Position numbers and translations under genes: made by a program
The notes under the pieces: generated by a model
Databases searched by the model: none
What the model saw: the letters and a program-made list of their open reading frames with translations, nothing else
Told to the model about the DNA's origin: nothing
Shown here: positions 10,721-22,882 of the stretch, piece by piece
Layout of the letters: every line of letters begins with the position of its first letter
How positions within the stretch are numbered: the first letter of the stretch is position 1
Assembly (NCBI RefSeq): GCF_029633865.1
Contig: NC_079211.1
Coordinates: forward strand, 144,781,270 to 144,845,269
Length of the DNA stretch: 64,000 nucleotides
Source of the DNA: Lampris incognitus
Lineage: Eukaryota; Chordata; Actinopteri; Lampriformes; Lampridae
Direction of reading: 5' to 3'

Positions 10721-11565
10721 ATGCTGAAACAGGGACGACACTTCCCCTAACTGTTGCCATAAAGTCGGGAGTACACAATTCTGTAGAATCCCATTCTATG
10801 CTGTAGCATTAAGATTTGCCTCCACTGGAACTGAGGGGTCTGGCCCAAACCATGAAAAACACCCCCAGACCATTATTCCTCCTCCAACAAACTTTGGCAC
10901 TATGTATTCGGGCAGGTAGTGTTCTCCTGGAATCCGCCAAACCCAGATTAGTCTGTCAGTCTGCCAGATAGCGAAGCGTGATTCATCACTCCAGAGAAGC
11001 ATTTCCACTGCTGCAGAGTCCAATGGCGGTGTGCTTCACACCGCTGCAGCCGACACTTCCATTGTGCATGGTGCTCTTAGGCTTGTGTGTGGCTGCTCGG
11101 CCATGGAAACCCATTTCATGACCTTTCTGACGAGCAGTTTTTGTGCTGGTGTTGCTGTGGAACTTGGTAGCGAGTGTTGCAACCGAGGACAGATGGTTTT
11201 GCGGTGCTACACGCTTCGGCACTCAGCAGTCCTGTGAGCTTCTGTGCTCTACCGTTTCACGGCTGAGCTGTTGTTGCTCCTCAATGTTTCCACTTCACAC
11301 TAACAGACTTACGGTTGACCGTGGCAGCTCTAGCAGGGCAGAAATTTTACCAAATGACTTGCTGAAAAGGTGGCATCCTATGACGGTGCCATGTTGAAAG
11401 TCACTGAGCTGCTCTTCAGTACAACCCATTCTACTGCCAATGTTTGCCTACAGAGACAAGAGGCTGTGTGCTCAATTTTATGCATCTATCACTAATGGAT
11501 GTGGCTGAAATAGCCAATTCCACCTATTGGAACGGGTGTCCACATAATTTTGGCCATATAGTGTA
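10721..11565 (-). mobile_element. Tc1-like transposon relic (truncated)
   Basis: Minus-strand pieces match Tc1 transposase: AREMGFHGRAA-like sequence, [29 protein letters not shown] and VEANLNATA. The frame is broken. The end near 11565 carries the inverted terminal repeat (minus strand tacactatatggcc, then gtggacacccg). The other end is lost near 10715 in an AT-rich tract, so the D34E catalytic end and second terminal repeat are missing. Confidence 0.88.
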
Positions 11566-11572
11566 TATATCC

Positions 11573-12320
11573 TGCTCCTTGTTATCCTTGAATTTAACAT
11601 TTGCTTTTGCTGACCACATGCATCATTGTCAGGCTTTTCACAGCAGTTCTTGCCATGTCGTGGCTCTCTTCTGACATTTTTCTGGCAAATTAATCTGAAT
11701 CATACCACAGTGGATGTAATGCCAATTTACACACTTTAAAAATGTATTACCGTGTTTATGGAGTTGTTTTTATGGAAGTAATGAAGCCTTTGTTGTAAGT
11801 AGAGTGGAGCTTGAGCGTTGGCCCCGAGGCAAGGAGAGTCAGAAGTGGCCCAGCTGGTCAACAAAGCACACCTGTGCCCGATTAACCCCTCTGTCTGTTT
11901 AAATAGACACATGGTGCCCGGGGACTGTGTGACATGCTGGACCGTGCACAGGGCAAATTGGCAAAAACTGCACCGGAATGTTGTTTACAACCCCTGAAAA
12001 GAAGAATTACTAGTGATCATGGTTTTAACCTGAAAGGAGAAGGCTGACTTGAGTGCCCGGCTTGTCGATTTGTTACTGCCTTGTGTTCCATGAATTACAC
12101 ACGGCCGATAAAACATACCGCTTGCCTTCTGTCACTTATTCGCCAGCCTCAAGACCACTTATAGCTTTGGTATTGCTGCCATAACTTAGTGTGAAAACAC
12201 ATCAAAACCAACCCAAACACCACAGAAGGGTAAAAATGGATTTCTCCCATTGTCAAGGCACTTAAATATCCTAGCAGAGCCCCCGTTTCGCTGAAAACGA
12301 GGGAATGATGAAACTCCTGT
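11573..12320. other. Non-coding stretch without recognised features
   Basis: Mixed-composition DNA after the Tc1 relic. Nothing coding or repetitive was recognised. Confidence 0.5.
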
Positions 12321-12321
12321 A

Positions 12322-12323
<2 letters not shown>

Positions 12324-12376
<53 letters not shown>

Positions 12377-12417
12377 AAAGAACACCAAGATAACTGAAAT
12401 GGAGTCTTACCTGACAG

Positions 12418-12462
<45 letters not shown>
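12324..12462. repeat. Compound (TG)n/(TA)n microsatellites
   Basis: (TG)n(TA)n at about 12324..12376 and again at about 12420..12462. They are separated by a 40-bp segment (12377..12419) containing tggagtcttacctgacagag, which also occurs at 84..103. Confidence 0.95.
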
Positions 12463-12464
<2 letters not shown>

Positions 12465-12472
12465 TTATTTTA

Positions 12473-12836
12473 TTTTATTTTGAGATACTTTATCTATCCC
12501 TGTGGGAAAATTATGCTATGCATTTAACCCATCCTAGCTGTGTAGCTAGGAGCAGTGGGCAGCCGCCGTGCAGCACCTTGGGACCAACTCCAGTTCGTCT
12601 TGCCATGCCTTGGTCAAGGGCACAGACAGGAGTACTAACCCTAACATGCATGTCTTTTTGATGGTGGGGGAGACCAGAGCACCCGGAGAAAACCCACCGC
12701 AGACACGGGGAGAACATGCAAACTCCACACAGAGGACGACCTCGGATGACCCCCAATGTTGGACAACCCAGAGGTTCGAACCCAGGACCTTCTTGCTGTG
12801 AGGTGACAGCGTTAACCACTGCGCCACCATGTCGCC
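12473..12836 (-). mobile_element. SINE family B, tail type 2
   Basis: Same structure as the copy at 126..491: tail with gagatactttatctatccc at left, tRNA-like head with ggttcgaaccc at right. Both copies also share a 26-bp segment on their left and a (TTA)n tract on their right. Confidence 0.85.
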
Positions 12837-12904
12837 TTTTATTATTATTGTCAGTATTAGTATTATATATTATATTATTATATATTATTCTTTTGTTATT
12901 AACA

Positions 12905-13428
12905 AAACGTAATGGGGGATACAGAAGAGAGGTGAAGAAGAGAGTGCAGGCAGGGTGGAGTGGGTGGAGAAGCGTGTAGGGGGTGATTTGAAGGGTACCA
13001 GCAAGAGTTAAAGGGAAGGTTTACAAGATGGTTGTGAGACCAGCTATGTTATATGGTTTGGAGACAGTGGCACTGATGAAAAGAGGTGGAGCTGGAGGTG
13101 GCAGAGTTGGAGATATTAGGATTTGCATTGGGAGTGATAAAGAAGGACAGGATTAGGAACGAGTATATTAGAGGAACCGCGGGGGGGGGGGGGGGGAGCA
13201 AGAGAGGCAAGATTGAGATGGTTTGGACATGTATGGAGGAGAGATGCTGGGTACATTGGGAGAAGGATGCTGAATATGGAGCTGCCAGGGAAGAGGAAAA
13301 GAGGGAGGCCAAAGAGGAGGTTTATGGATGTGGTGAGGGAGGGCATGCAGAGGACAGGAAGAGATGGAAACGGATGAGCCGCTGGGGTGACCCCTAACGG
13401 GAGCAGCCGAAAGTAGTAGTATTCATAG
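12905..13428 (+). mobile_element. RTE-type LINE, 5'-truncated copy with perfect 18-bp TSD
   Basis: Translation pieces match the C-terminal region of RTE elements: REVKKRVQAGWSGWRSV, VYKMVVRPAMLYGLETVAL, then the KRKRGRPKRR-like region. Frame breaks occur, one at a G homopolymer near 13181. The 3' end is ggggtgacccctaacgggag with an (AGT)n tail. The target-site duplication attcttttgttattaaca lies at 12887..12904 and 13429..13446, identical over 18 bases, so the insertion is fairly recent. Confidence 0.92.
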
Positions 13429-13446
13429 ATTCTTTTGTTATTAACA

Positions 13447-13842
13447 TGTATTGTTACCCTGAATCTGCTTCGACAGTAAACCGGCGCCAGTTAGAATGAC
13501 CTCGTTGTTTGAGATCGAAGTGGGTGAAAACAGCGAAAGTGTTTCATGGTCCAGTCTGAAGGGAAGGGATGCAGTCTGCTGGTATGGCACCAATCAGAGA
13601 CAAGAGTTCATCGGATCGTCAAGCGTCCTCATTAAACATCCATTTTGATAGATTAAACAGATTATGACATCTGGCCTGACTGTGCACAGTGTATCTGGTG
13701 GTTAATTAACCTACTTGGGGGAATTACGGGGGGGGGGGGGGGGGACAAAAAAGAACACTGGTGTTTACTGCAGATTATCTAGAAAATGGCGGAAACTTCC
13801 CAAAAACTCAGTATTAACTGGCAACATAAAAAGCTCTAGCAA
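13447..13842. other. Non-coding spacer with a poly-G run
   Basis: No gene seen. A G-run of about 14 bases lies at 13730..13743. Confidence 0.5.
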
Positions 13843-14275
13843 GGGCGTCCGGGTAGCGTGGCGGTCTATTCCGTTGCCTACCAACACAGGGATCGCCGGC
13901 TCGAATCCCCGTGTTACCTCCGGCTTGGTCGGGCGTCCCTACAGACATAATTGGCCATGTCTGCGGGTGGGAAGCCGGATGTGGGTGTGTGTCCTGGTCA
14001 CCGCAATAGCGCCTCCTCTGGTCAGTCGGGGCGCCTGTTCGGGGGGGGGGCTGGGGGTAATAGCCTGGTCTTGCCACGCGCCACATCCCCCTGGCGAAGC
14101 TCCTCACTGTCAGGTGAAAAGAAGCGGCTGGCGACTCCACATGTATCGGAGGAGACATGTGGTAGTCTGCAGCCCTCCCCGGATCAGCAGAGGGGGTGGA
14201 GCAGCGACCGGGACGGCTCGGGAAGAGTGGGGTAATTGGCCAAGTACAATTCAGATTTAAAAAAGGGGGGGGGGG
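13843..14275 (+). mobile_element. SINE family A copy 3
   Basis: 433-bp family A SINE with intact A- and B-box-like motifs in its head. The 10-bp duplication gctctagcaa flanks it at 13833..13842 and 14276..14285. Confidence 0.92.
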
Positions 14276-14285
14276 GCTCTAGCAA

Positions 14286-15211
14286 CACTTCAAACCCAAA
14301 CAAACCAACGTTTTCCTAGTTGTTGGCCTGCCCTCAGAGCATTCGGTAGCAAATCTTTTTAACAGCATTTAAATGACATGCTCAATAATCCAGGTGAGGA
14401 AATCCTAGAGGGCTGAATCAGTTCATCTGGACACACTTTCTCTCAATAAACACTGTGTCTGTCATTTTAAATGACATTCTTTTTTGTGTCACTATCTGGA
14501 GTCACGTTTCACAACGTAGCCTGTATGTTTAACATGCACTTTGTCAAAACCGGAGGCCTGACGGGAGTGGCGCGTCTGTCACTGAAGCGTTGATGGATGT
14601 TTTCCCCGTGACAAAGACTTAGAGCTTTGTACGTCAAAAAAAATCAACCCTTGTGTCCCTCACAGCTGTTGGCATTTGACAGGCTTCACTGTCACGCACG
14701 CTCCTGGTTTTATCTTCAAGCATCCACCTGGGAATAGGTCTGTGGAGTGGTTCACCATAAACAAATACATGTGTCACGCTCAGCTCAACACACCGGCCCG
14801 GCGAAAAACACAGCGTCTCTTTTTTCCTCTCACTCACTCTGTCTCTCTTGTCTCTCTCTCTCTCTCCATTGAAGACAGACATGAGTTGCTGTCATGGTCC
14901 CTGAGTGGGCGAGAGGCTGACTCAGAAACCAAGGCTGGGATCGGTGCTGTGCTTGCTCAGCCTACCAGTGGCCACAGCGACAGATGTTCCGTTTAATACC
15001 AGAACTGGCAGCAGCTCTGACTGCGGTGAATAAAAACTGGCTCGCCGTCCCCTGAAAGGCGAGTACACCACCAATGTAGCAACAAAGTACCCCACATGCA
15101 AGCTTATCCCCCCTCGCAGTCTTTGCCAAGAAATCCAGAGCGAGAACAGTTGCGCTGAACAGAAAGAACGAAAGGTTTTCAGGTATGTGTGTACTGCATC
15201 CTTTGTGGACA
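14286..15211. other. Non-coding stretch, nothing recognised
   Basis: It contains a CT-rich tract near 14820..14870. No coding or repeat signal was recognised. Confidence 0.5.
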
Positions 15212-15221
15212 CTGCTATTCT

Positions 15222-15654
15222 CTTCTTTTTTTCTTTTTTTACCCCTTTTTCTCCCCAATTGTACTTGGCCAATTACCCCACTCTTCCGAGCCGTCCCGGT
15301 CGCTGCTCCACCCCCTCTGCTGATCCGGGGAGGGCTACAGACTACCACATGTCTCCTCTAATACATGTGGAGTCACCAGCCGCTTCTTTCCACCTTACAG
15401 TGAGGAGTTTCACCGGGGGGGGTAGCATGTGGGAGGATCATGCTACCCCCCCCCCCCAAACAGGCGCCCCGACCGACCAGAGGAGGCGCTAGTGCAGTGA
15501 CAAGGACACATACTCACATCCGGCTTCCCACCCGCAGACATGGCCAATTGTGTCTGTAGGGATACCTGACCAAGCCGGAGGTAACACGGGGATTCGAACC
15601 GGCGATCCCTGTGTTGGTAGGCAACGGAATAGACCGCTACGCTACCCGGATGCC
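15222..15654 (-). mobile_element. SINE family A copy 4
   Basis: 433-bp family A SINE in minus orientation, with the head at right near 15654. The duplication ctgctattct is at 15212..15221 and 15655..15664, identical over 10 bases. Confidence 0.92.
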
Positions 15655-15664
15655 CTGCTATTCT

Positions 15665-17065
15665 GTTCTGATCTGACAACAAGCATTGTAAAAAGAGGCA
15701 TCCTTTACCCCAACACACAGCCACCCACACACCACCCCATATTATTTATGGTATCAGGAAAATAAGCAATGTGAGGAGGACCCCCCTTCTACTGTCCTCT
15801 CAACATGATGAGAGGCCTGCCCTTTTCTGATAAATAAGAGAGCAAATCCACTCCACCAGCTGTTCTGGCCTCTTAAATCACTGATCTTGGAAAGACCCTG
15901 AACTCCTCTTCCTCTTTGGATAACTCAGAAAGCTTCAGTGCTGATATGCAGACTTCTCAACCAACTCTGGCTGTGGACCGCTCCTTAAGCCAACTCTGCT
16001 TGCGTGGGGCCTCAACCAGTAAAGCTAAACTATGGCTTCATTGATGCTTTTTCCTTGTCTGCAGCATGCACTGTAGGTTAAGTGCTTACCCAGGGTGGTG
16101 GTAGGCAGATTTATCTCTTAAGTCCATATGCCAGGCATGGAACAACATGCTGATGATCAAACCTGCTGTCCTAATGAACTGAAACACTATCTTTTCATTC
16201 CCATATGAAAGAATAGTCTTCATCAGGTCCAATTTAGAGTGGATTCCTTTTCACAAATTGAAATTAAACCCTCACTCTAAAATGAGTAAAACTGTAAATC
16301 GAAATGGAAACGATACACTTTTGAAACAATGACTGGAGAGTAACTCTGTTTGTACAATGACACTCCTTAGTTTCAAGCGTAAGTGGCCATTTGTGCAAAG
16401 CTTGTGTAATGTGAGAACTGATCTGCTGACGTTAGAAAGAAAATATGCTTGAAAACTCCTGTGCTGCCAGAGATATTGGTAGTGATTATTTTTTGGTAAT
16501 ACCCAAAGGTTAATGTTTCCAATTATACCAGTGTCTTTGCTTGTTGAGGGCAAAAAGACACGGTTTTACTAAAATTGTTGCATTGCATATTTTCTATGCA
16601 AAAATGTTTCAGTGCAGAAAATATTGCAGGCCTTACAAGCTATTAAATAAGTTCTGAGTCTAGCCTCGGCCTCTAAAGTGCTTGATTTTTGTTTTTGGCA
16701 TGAAAGTCAACTGATTTTCATTCAATATGCTTTTCTTTAACCGTTATCACAAATGCAATTAATCTTTGTATTACACGGTTAGAACGCATAAAGTTTGAGC
16801 AACCACCGTGAATTCTAATGCGCAGTAATGACTATTACCATATGTGCAACAGCTTGCAGAGGTGAGTTGACTTCAATTTGCATTGCAGAAGCTGCAAGTC
16901 TGCATTTTAAACTATACTTAAGCAGAACAGACCTGTTTTTGCCCCCAAACTCTTTCGCTTATATTATATTTCTGTCTGTACATTTAGTTCATATAAGCAA
17001 ACCATTTTTGTATCTTGTTTGGCATCACAGTTAAATCACCAAATTTTGGCATCAGTACAGCTGCT
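15665..17065. other. AT-rich intron-like stretch
   Basis: Nothing coding or repetitive recognised. Confidence 0.5.
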
Positions 17066-17066
17066 A

Positions 17067-17068
<2 letters not shown>

Positions 17069-17101
<33 letters not shown>

Positions 17102-17135
17102 TATATATATATATATACACACACATACATATACA

Positions 17136-17202
<67 letters not shown>
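17069..17202. repeat. Long (TA)n/(CA)n microsatellite
   Basis: About 134 bp of alternating TA with two CA blocks. It is a likely polymorphic and assembly-prone site. Confidence 0.97.
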
Positions 17203-17203
<1 letters not shown>

Positions 17204-17319
17204 GGCTATAAACTCTTTCAAGGATAAAAGTTGGGCCTAAACATGAGACGAATACTTGATACCTGCAAGTTAGTGCAGTTGAAGTACTCCTGAGAGCCTT
17301 GAACCCTTACTATGTATGC

Positions 17320-19030
17320 TGTCACGGCCCTGGCTGTGTCTCCAGTTGTTGCCCTTGTGTTTCTACACCGATCAGCCAAAACATTAAAACCACAGACGGC
17401 TAAGTCAATAACATTGATTATGCCATTACAGTAGCACCTGTCAAGGGGTGGAATATATTAAGCAGCAAGTGAACACTTCTTGAAGCTGATGTGTCAGAAG
17501 CAGGAATAATGGGCAAGCGTAAGGATCTGAGCAACTTTGACAAAGGCCACATTGTGATGGCTAGACGACTGGGTCAGAGCATCTCCGAAATGGCAGGTCT
17601 TGTGCGGTGTTCCCGATATGCAGTGGTCAGTACCTACCAAAAGTGGTCCAATGAAGGACAACCGGGGAACTGGCAACAGGGTCATGGGCGCCCAAGGCTC
17701 ATTGATGTGCGTGGGGAGTGAAGGCTAGCCCATCTGGTCCGATCCCACAAAAGAACTACTGTAGCTCAAATTGCTGAAAAAGTTAATGCTGGCTCTGCCT
17801 ATGTAGCTACAGACTGGTCAGAGTGCCCATGATGTCCATTGTCGAAAGCGCCTACAATGGGCCAGGTGAGCATCAGAACTGGAACATGGAGCAATGGAAG
17901 AGGGTGGCCTGGTCTGATGAATCATGTTTTCTTTAACATAATGTGGACAGCCAGGTGCGTGTGCATCATTTACCTGGGGAAGAGATGGCACCAGGATGCA
18001 CTATGGGAAGAGGGCAAGCTGACGGAGGCAGTGTGATGCTGGGAAACATTGGGTCCTGGCATTCATGTGGATGTTACTTTAAAACGTACCACCTACCCAA
18101 ACATTGTTGCAGACCAGGTACACCCCTTCATGACAACGGCATTCCCTGATGGCAGTGGCCTCTTTCAGCAGGATAATGTGCCCTGTCACACTGCAAAAAT
18201 TGCTCAGGAGTGGTTTGAGGAACATGACAAGGAGTTCAAGGTGTTGCCTTGGCCTCCAAATTCCCCAGACCTCAAACCTATTGAGCATCTATGGGATGTG
18301 CTGGAATAACAAGTCCAATCCACCTTGCAACTTACAGGACAGAAAGGATCTGCTGCTAACGTCTTGGCGCCAGATACCAGAAGACACCTTAAGAGGTCTT
18401 GTGGAATCCATGCCTCGACGAGTCAGAGCGGTTTTGGCAGCACAAAGGGGACCCATACAATATTAGGTAGGTGGGTTTAATGTTTTGGCTGATCGGTGTG
18501 TTTCCCTTTTTCCCGGTGTCTCCTGTGTGTGTGTGTGTGTGTTGTGGGCATGGCTTCCTTCCCTGGCACTCTCCGGCTCATTCACCTTACCCACCCAGCC
18601 TGCTCACCTGCCTTTCATTAACTCAGCACTATATCTACTACGGGTCTCCATCCACTCATCCCCCAGATCGTTGCTGCAACCACAGTGGTAGTCCCTCGCC
18701 AGTCTCTCGCCACTGTATATTCAGAGTTAATCCTCGTGTTGTTTGCGTTACCTGTATTTACCGTGTCTCCTTGTGCTTCCAGGATCACTTCTCTCCTGTT
18801 CCCCTGACTGCCTGCCTGTCTGCCTGCCTGTCTGCCTGCTCGCTTATCCTCTGCCAATCACGCTCACGTCCTCATCCGCCGTTCCTGCTCAACTCAGCTC
18901 TACCATTCCACCGTCGCCTCTGCTCTCTGCCTGGCCTGCCATCCTCATTCCTCTTTATTCCTACAGTAAATCCTTTTTACATTACTTTGTTCTGTGTCTG
19001 GGTCCGGGTCCCCCTCTCCCGATCATAACA
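17320..19030. mobile_element. Candidate LTR-like repeat unit split by a Tc1 element
   Basis: The left piece begins tgtcacggccctgg (17320) and the right piece ends cgatcataaca (19030), giving TG...CA ends once the Tc1 copy is removed. The right piece has CT-rich sequence and a ctgcctgcctgtctgcctg tract. No flanking duplication was found, so this is tentative; it could be another kind of interspersed repeat. Confidence 0.3.
17366..18498 (+). mobile_element. Near full-length Tc1-like transposon with both terminal repeats
   Basis: Bounded by inverted ends caccgatcagccaaaacatt (17366..17385) and its complement ending at 18498, total 1133 bp. The left flank is TA; the right flank is TG where TA is expected. 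The transposase is decayed. The N-terminal HTH region is readable ([20 protein letters not shown] from 17509), then a stop at 17719. The catalytic end is in another frame, with FQQDNVPCHTAKIAQEWF and PPNSPDLKPIEHLWDVLE, giving D and E of a D34E-type site. Non-autonomous as it stands. Confidence 0.93.
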
Positions 19031-22000
19031 CAAGGTAGACATTTGTTTTATACCAACAGACCAAATAGGTGTGGAAATGATCGTGCGGCATGTCCACATT
19101 TCAGAGGCACACAAATCCAGGGAGCAGGTAAAGTCAGAAAATGTATAGAGCCGGGGGGGGGGGCTTAAGCCTGTGCAGCGATTGGTAGGGATTGCCGTGT
19201 CCAATGAGACTGCTAAAGCTGCTTTTTAAAATCTGTTCTATCACGATTTCCCCCATTCTTATCATCCCCTTATCCAACATGAATCAGCCATTCTGCCTCC
19301 CCTGGAAAATAGCTGTCTTTTAGGCAGTTATAAGATTTACGGTAAACGTCTTCGTGATGAGGATTTTCTCTTTTTCGATAGTTCGATACCCAGGTCAACG
19401 TCTACTCCTGGTTTTCTCCCATCTGTCCAGGGTGAGCAACTCCATGACAACGGTGACAGCAGCGTAGGGAAGTAACAGATCTCTCACACACCGCATACTA
19501 AGTCTATACATCCTATCGTGAAAAGATGAAGTAGTGCCCCTTCCAGCAGAACCTTACGCCGTGTAGTCGGTGTGAAATAGCATGCCACTTCGAGTTTTAC
19601 GGGTTGCACAGGTTAACATTTCAGTTTTTCACACTCGGCCTTCGTGTGACTGGCGTTTCGCTGCTGAAGCGGGGCTGTGCTGTGTCTGAGAGAGGGGGGC
19701 CTATTCGAGCCCCCCCCCCACCCACAACGACCGTGTGTCAATGCAATCCCTTGCGATTCACCCATACGTTACCTGACTACGTTTACAGTGAGTCACGACA
19801 GCATCAGGCTACATAAATATTTGTACTTTTTAAGACATCCCCTTACTTTAGATGTACCCCCCCCACCCCACCACACTCCCCCCCCCTCCACAAGCCAACG
19901 AACTGATCACATACCTTGTGTGATAACTGTTATAACTGTTGCTAAGAAAATAGGCAAGATCCTCCAGGTATGACAGTACAGGCTCATTTTGGCACCGGAC
20001 GTGGCTCCGTAATCCAGACGAATTCCCCCCCCCAGTCTTCCGAGATCCTGTCCGCCTCAACAAAGTGCCGAGTGCGTCGATTCGCCCATTTCGGCGGCCG
20101 ACGCTCTTACATAAGAACCACACCTGTGGCGGCTATAACTTGGATATTACGCGTAAAGCGCGTCTGCGTCTGTCCGTCCGAGTCCCCGGGGGGGGGGGGG
20201 GTGGCGCAACGAGAAAAGTTGCGCGTAACGAGCCCCGGAGACGCCTCGCTGAAGGGCAAGTCCCGAGTAAGCCCCCTGTTGGGGGAGGGAATATGTGGCG
20301 GCGGTTGCTGGGGAAATCGCGGTCCGCGGGGAATTCGTCGGCTGAAAGTCCGCCGGATGTGCGCCGAGTCGCTCGCGCGGTGAATTCGCGAGGCGCCGTC
20401 TCCCGCCGCCGCTGTGGGACACCCGCGACGTTCAACGGCCGTTCGACAGATCAGCGACTGTCGCGCGCAAAACCTCGGGACGCCCCGAGTCTCCGCGGCC
20501 ACCGCGCACGCCCGCTGGCAGCGCCGCGCGCCCTCCGCTGCCAGGCTCGAACCCGGCGTGGGGGAAAACAGCGGAACACCGGGGGAGGGAGGGAGGGGGG
20601 GGGTTTCGCCGGACACGCTTATAACGCTTTGCTCGCGCACACATTCCCATTCCCACGTGGTTGCTGTACTGTAATATGCGTTTACCTCGGGAGAAGGGTC
20701 CACCTGAGTGGCGTAAACGTACACCGTTATGCGCTCACCTCGCATCATAAAGGTTCAATAAAGTCGCTCCCCGGCTGTTTTGCAAACAGTGCGCCGTGGG
20801 AGATCGTTTGCTGTCGGTTGCATCTGAAATTCCCTGCACCTCCCGAAAAGCACCGTTGCGATTCACCTTTTGCTTTTGTTTCTCCCGGAGTTGCGTGAAA
20901 TGTTAACGTGGCCCAGCAACGATCCTTCAAAAGCAGGACAGGGATTGGCCCACAGCGCCCAGCGCGGCTTGCTGGGGTGAACGTGACAGCTGCTCATCTC
21001 GATCGTCGTAATTTGGACTCTTTTGGGAATTCGGAAAGTTTCAAGTGGGAGGAAGTACGTGTAGGATGAGCCAGACATCAGCTTGACGTTGCTAAGTCAG
21101 GGATTTAGTCCCGGGGCAATTTTCTCCACTAAATTGGCAATTTAACCAGAAAAATGGTAACTTTTAATGAACCAAACGTTGAATGGGTCAAGTTCTCCAT
21201 TAGAGCAATTCCCGTTATTGAATACGAGTCCCTATGTGGTTTGAGACGGTCTCTATGGACTTGCTAATGATGCAGCGCATCAAGTGGATTTCAGCGCCCT
21301 CTAATGGTCACAAGGAGTTTACACACAAGACGTGTTAATTGTCGTCAGGTACATCAGTATTCAGCAACAGGGATTTTAGCTCATTCGGGGCCATCCTTTT
21401 GATAGATAAATTGATGGGCAAAGAGTGGAATCTCAATTCAGATTGTTATCCCCCAAACTCTCAAGAAAATGGATGACACGTCCCGCAGAGACCCGTGCAC
21501 CAAGTTACTGCGTAGAATTTCAGTTTGCTAAAATAACGCGTGCGTTGTTCAGTTTTTTGAAGCCTCCTCTGTTCTTCCACGGTCATTATTCCACTCATTA
21601 TGTGTTTGTCACAAGCATAGCATCTGGACAGAAAAACAGACCGGTCAGGTTCACACCGTGTCGGCAGGGCCGGGTGCATGCAAATTCAATTAATTTCTTT
21701 TTTAACAAATTTTAGCCATTGTTATTATAAGTGTTATTGTCGCTGTAGGACATGGAGTAGCAAATGAAGGACATAAAATGGTGGAGCCGCTAACAGAATG
21801 TGTGAGCAAGCATCACTGGATCTGGAGGTAGAAGGGGGTCGCCACAAGCTATTAGGTTGCTTGAGCTTCACCTCAGCTCTGCAGTCCAGTGATAAGCTGG
21901 CAGCAGGTGCGTTGGGCCTCCTCCAGTATGCTTTAGTGCTGCCGGAGGGTCATTGAGATCCTCCTGTATTTACCTGCTTCTTGCACCGAGGGGGGGAACA

Positions 22001-22477
22001 CAAACTGCACACAGCGTATTAAGAAAGTGCCTAGGAACGGTACTGGAGTTGCTTAATCAGTAAGCGAACTCTGAACTGTATAGTCCCACGTGCACACAAA
22101 TTTGCATTTGCTTACAAACGCGCACATGCATGCATACGTGCACAAGCACAAAGATCTGTGTACAATCCAAAAATTACACAGTACATACCCATACACAAAC
22201 ACAAGCATTTAATGAGTTTCTTTGGGAATACTGAAATACACTTTAAACCTGCTAAAACGGTTGAAATGTGATTTAAATAACTAGATTTAAAAAATTTAAG
22301 CAGCGAAAAGTAACTCGTACCTTTGACCTAAATAATTGACAGTTAAACGTTAACGTATACTCGTTAGGATGTCCATTTAAAACGGGCAGAATATCATCAT
22401 GATAAGATTCTTTTTTTTTCTTCTTGGTACCTGAGGTAACGAAAGGTGACTCACTCCAGAAAATAGTCTCATATTTG
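19031..22477. other. Gene-free stretch with a GC/CpG-rich block
   Basis: About 20000..20680 is strongly GC- and CpG-rich, with long open frames on both strands that look like composition artefacts. A block of this kind in the presumed tmem132 5' region could be a promoter or CpG island. No exon with a signal peptide was recognised. The rest (19031..20000, 20700..22477) shows nothing I can name. Confidence 0.5.
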
Positions 22478-22490
22478 CCATCTCATTTAT

Positions 22491-22869
22491 CCATCCATCC
22501 ATTATCCAAACCCGCTTATCCTGCTCTCAGGGTCGTGGGGGATGCTGGAGCCTATCCCAGCAGTCATTGGGTGGCAGGCGGGAAGACACCCTGGACAGGC
22601 TGCCAGGCCATCACAGGGCCGCCACATTCACACCTAGGGACAATTTAGTATTCCGATTCACCTGACCTACATATCTTTGGACTGTGGGAGGAAACCGGAG
22701 CCCCCGAAGGATACCCATGCAGACACGGGGAGAAAATGCAAACGTCCCGGGTCGTCCTCTGTGTGGACGACCCGGGACGACCCCCAAGGTTGGACTACCC
22801 CGGGGCTCAAACCCAGGACCTTCTTGCTGTGAGGCGACCACGTTAACCACTGCGCCACCGTGCTGCCCA
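22491..22869 (-). mobile_element. SINE family B, tail type 1
   Basis: Minus orientation, (TCCA)n tail at left and tRNA-like head at right ending near gccaccgtgctgccc. The 13-bp duplication ccatctcatttat flanks it at 22478..22490 and 22870..22882. It includes a small internal palindrome around 22744..22779 (cgtcctctgtgtggacgacc). Confidence 0.92.
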
Positions 22870-22882
22870 CCATCTCATTTAT

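Noticed and set aside
17015..17240. ORFs encoding YIYIYI repeats
   Set aside because: Translation of the (TA)n microsatellite.
20065..20898. 277-codon plus-strand ORF and a 213-codon minus ORF
   Set aside because: Both lie in a CpG-rich block where stops are rare; arginine-rich low-complexity translation with no known motif.
22485..22510. CRISPR-like short direct repeats (TCCA)n
   Set aside because: Simple tetranucleotide tails of SINEs; no spacers, and a vertebrate genome.
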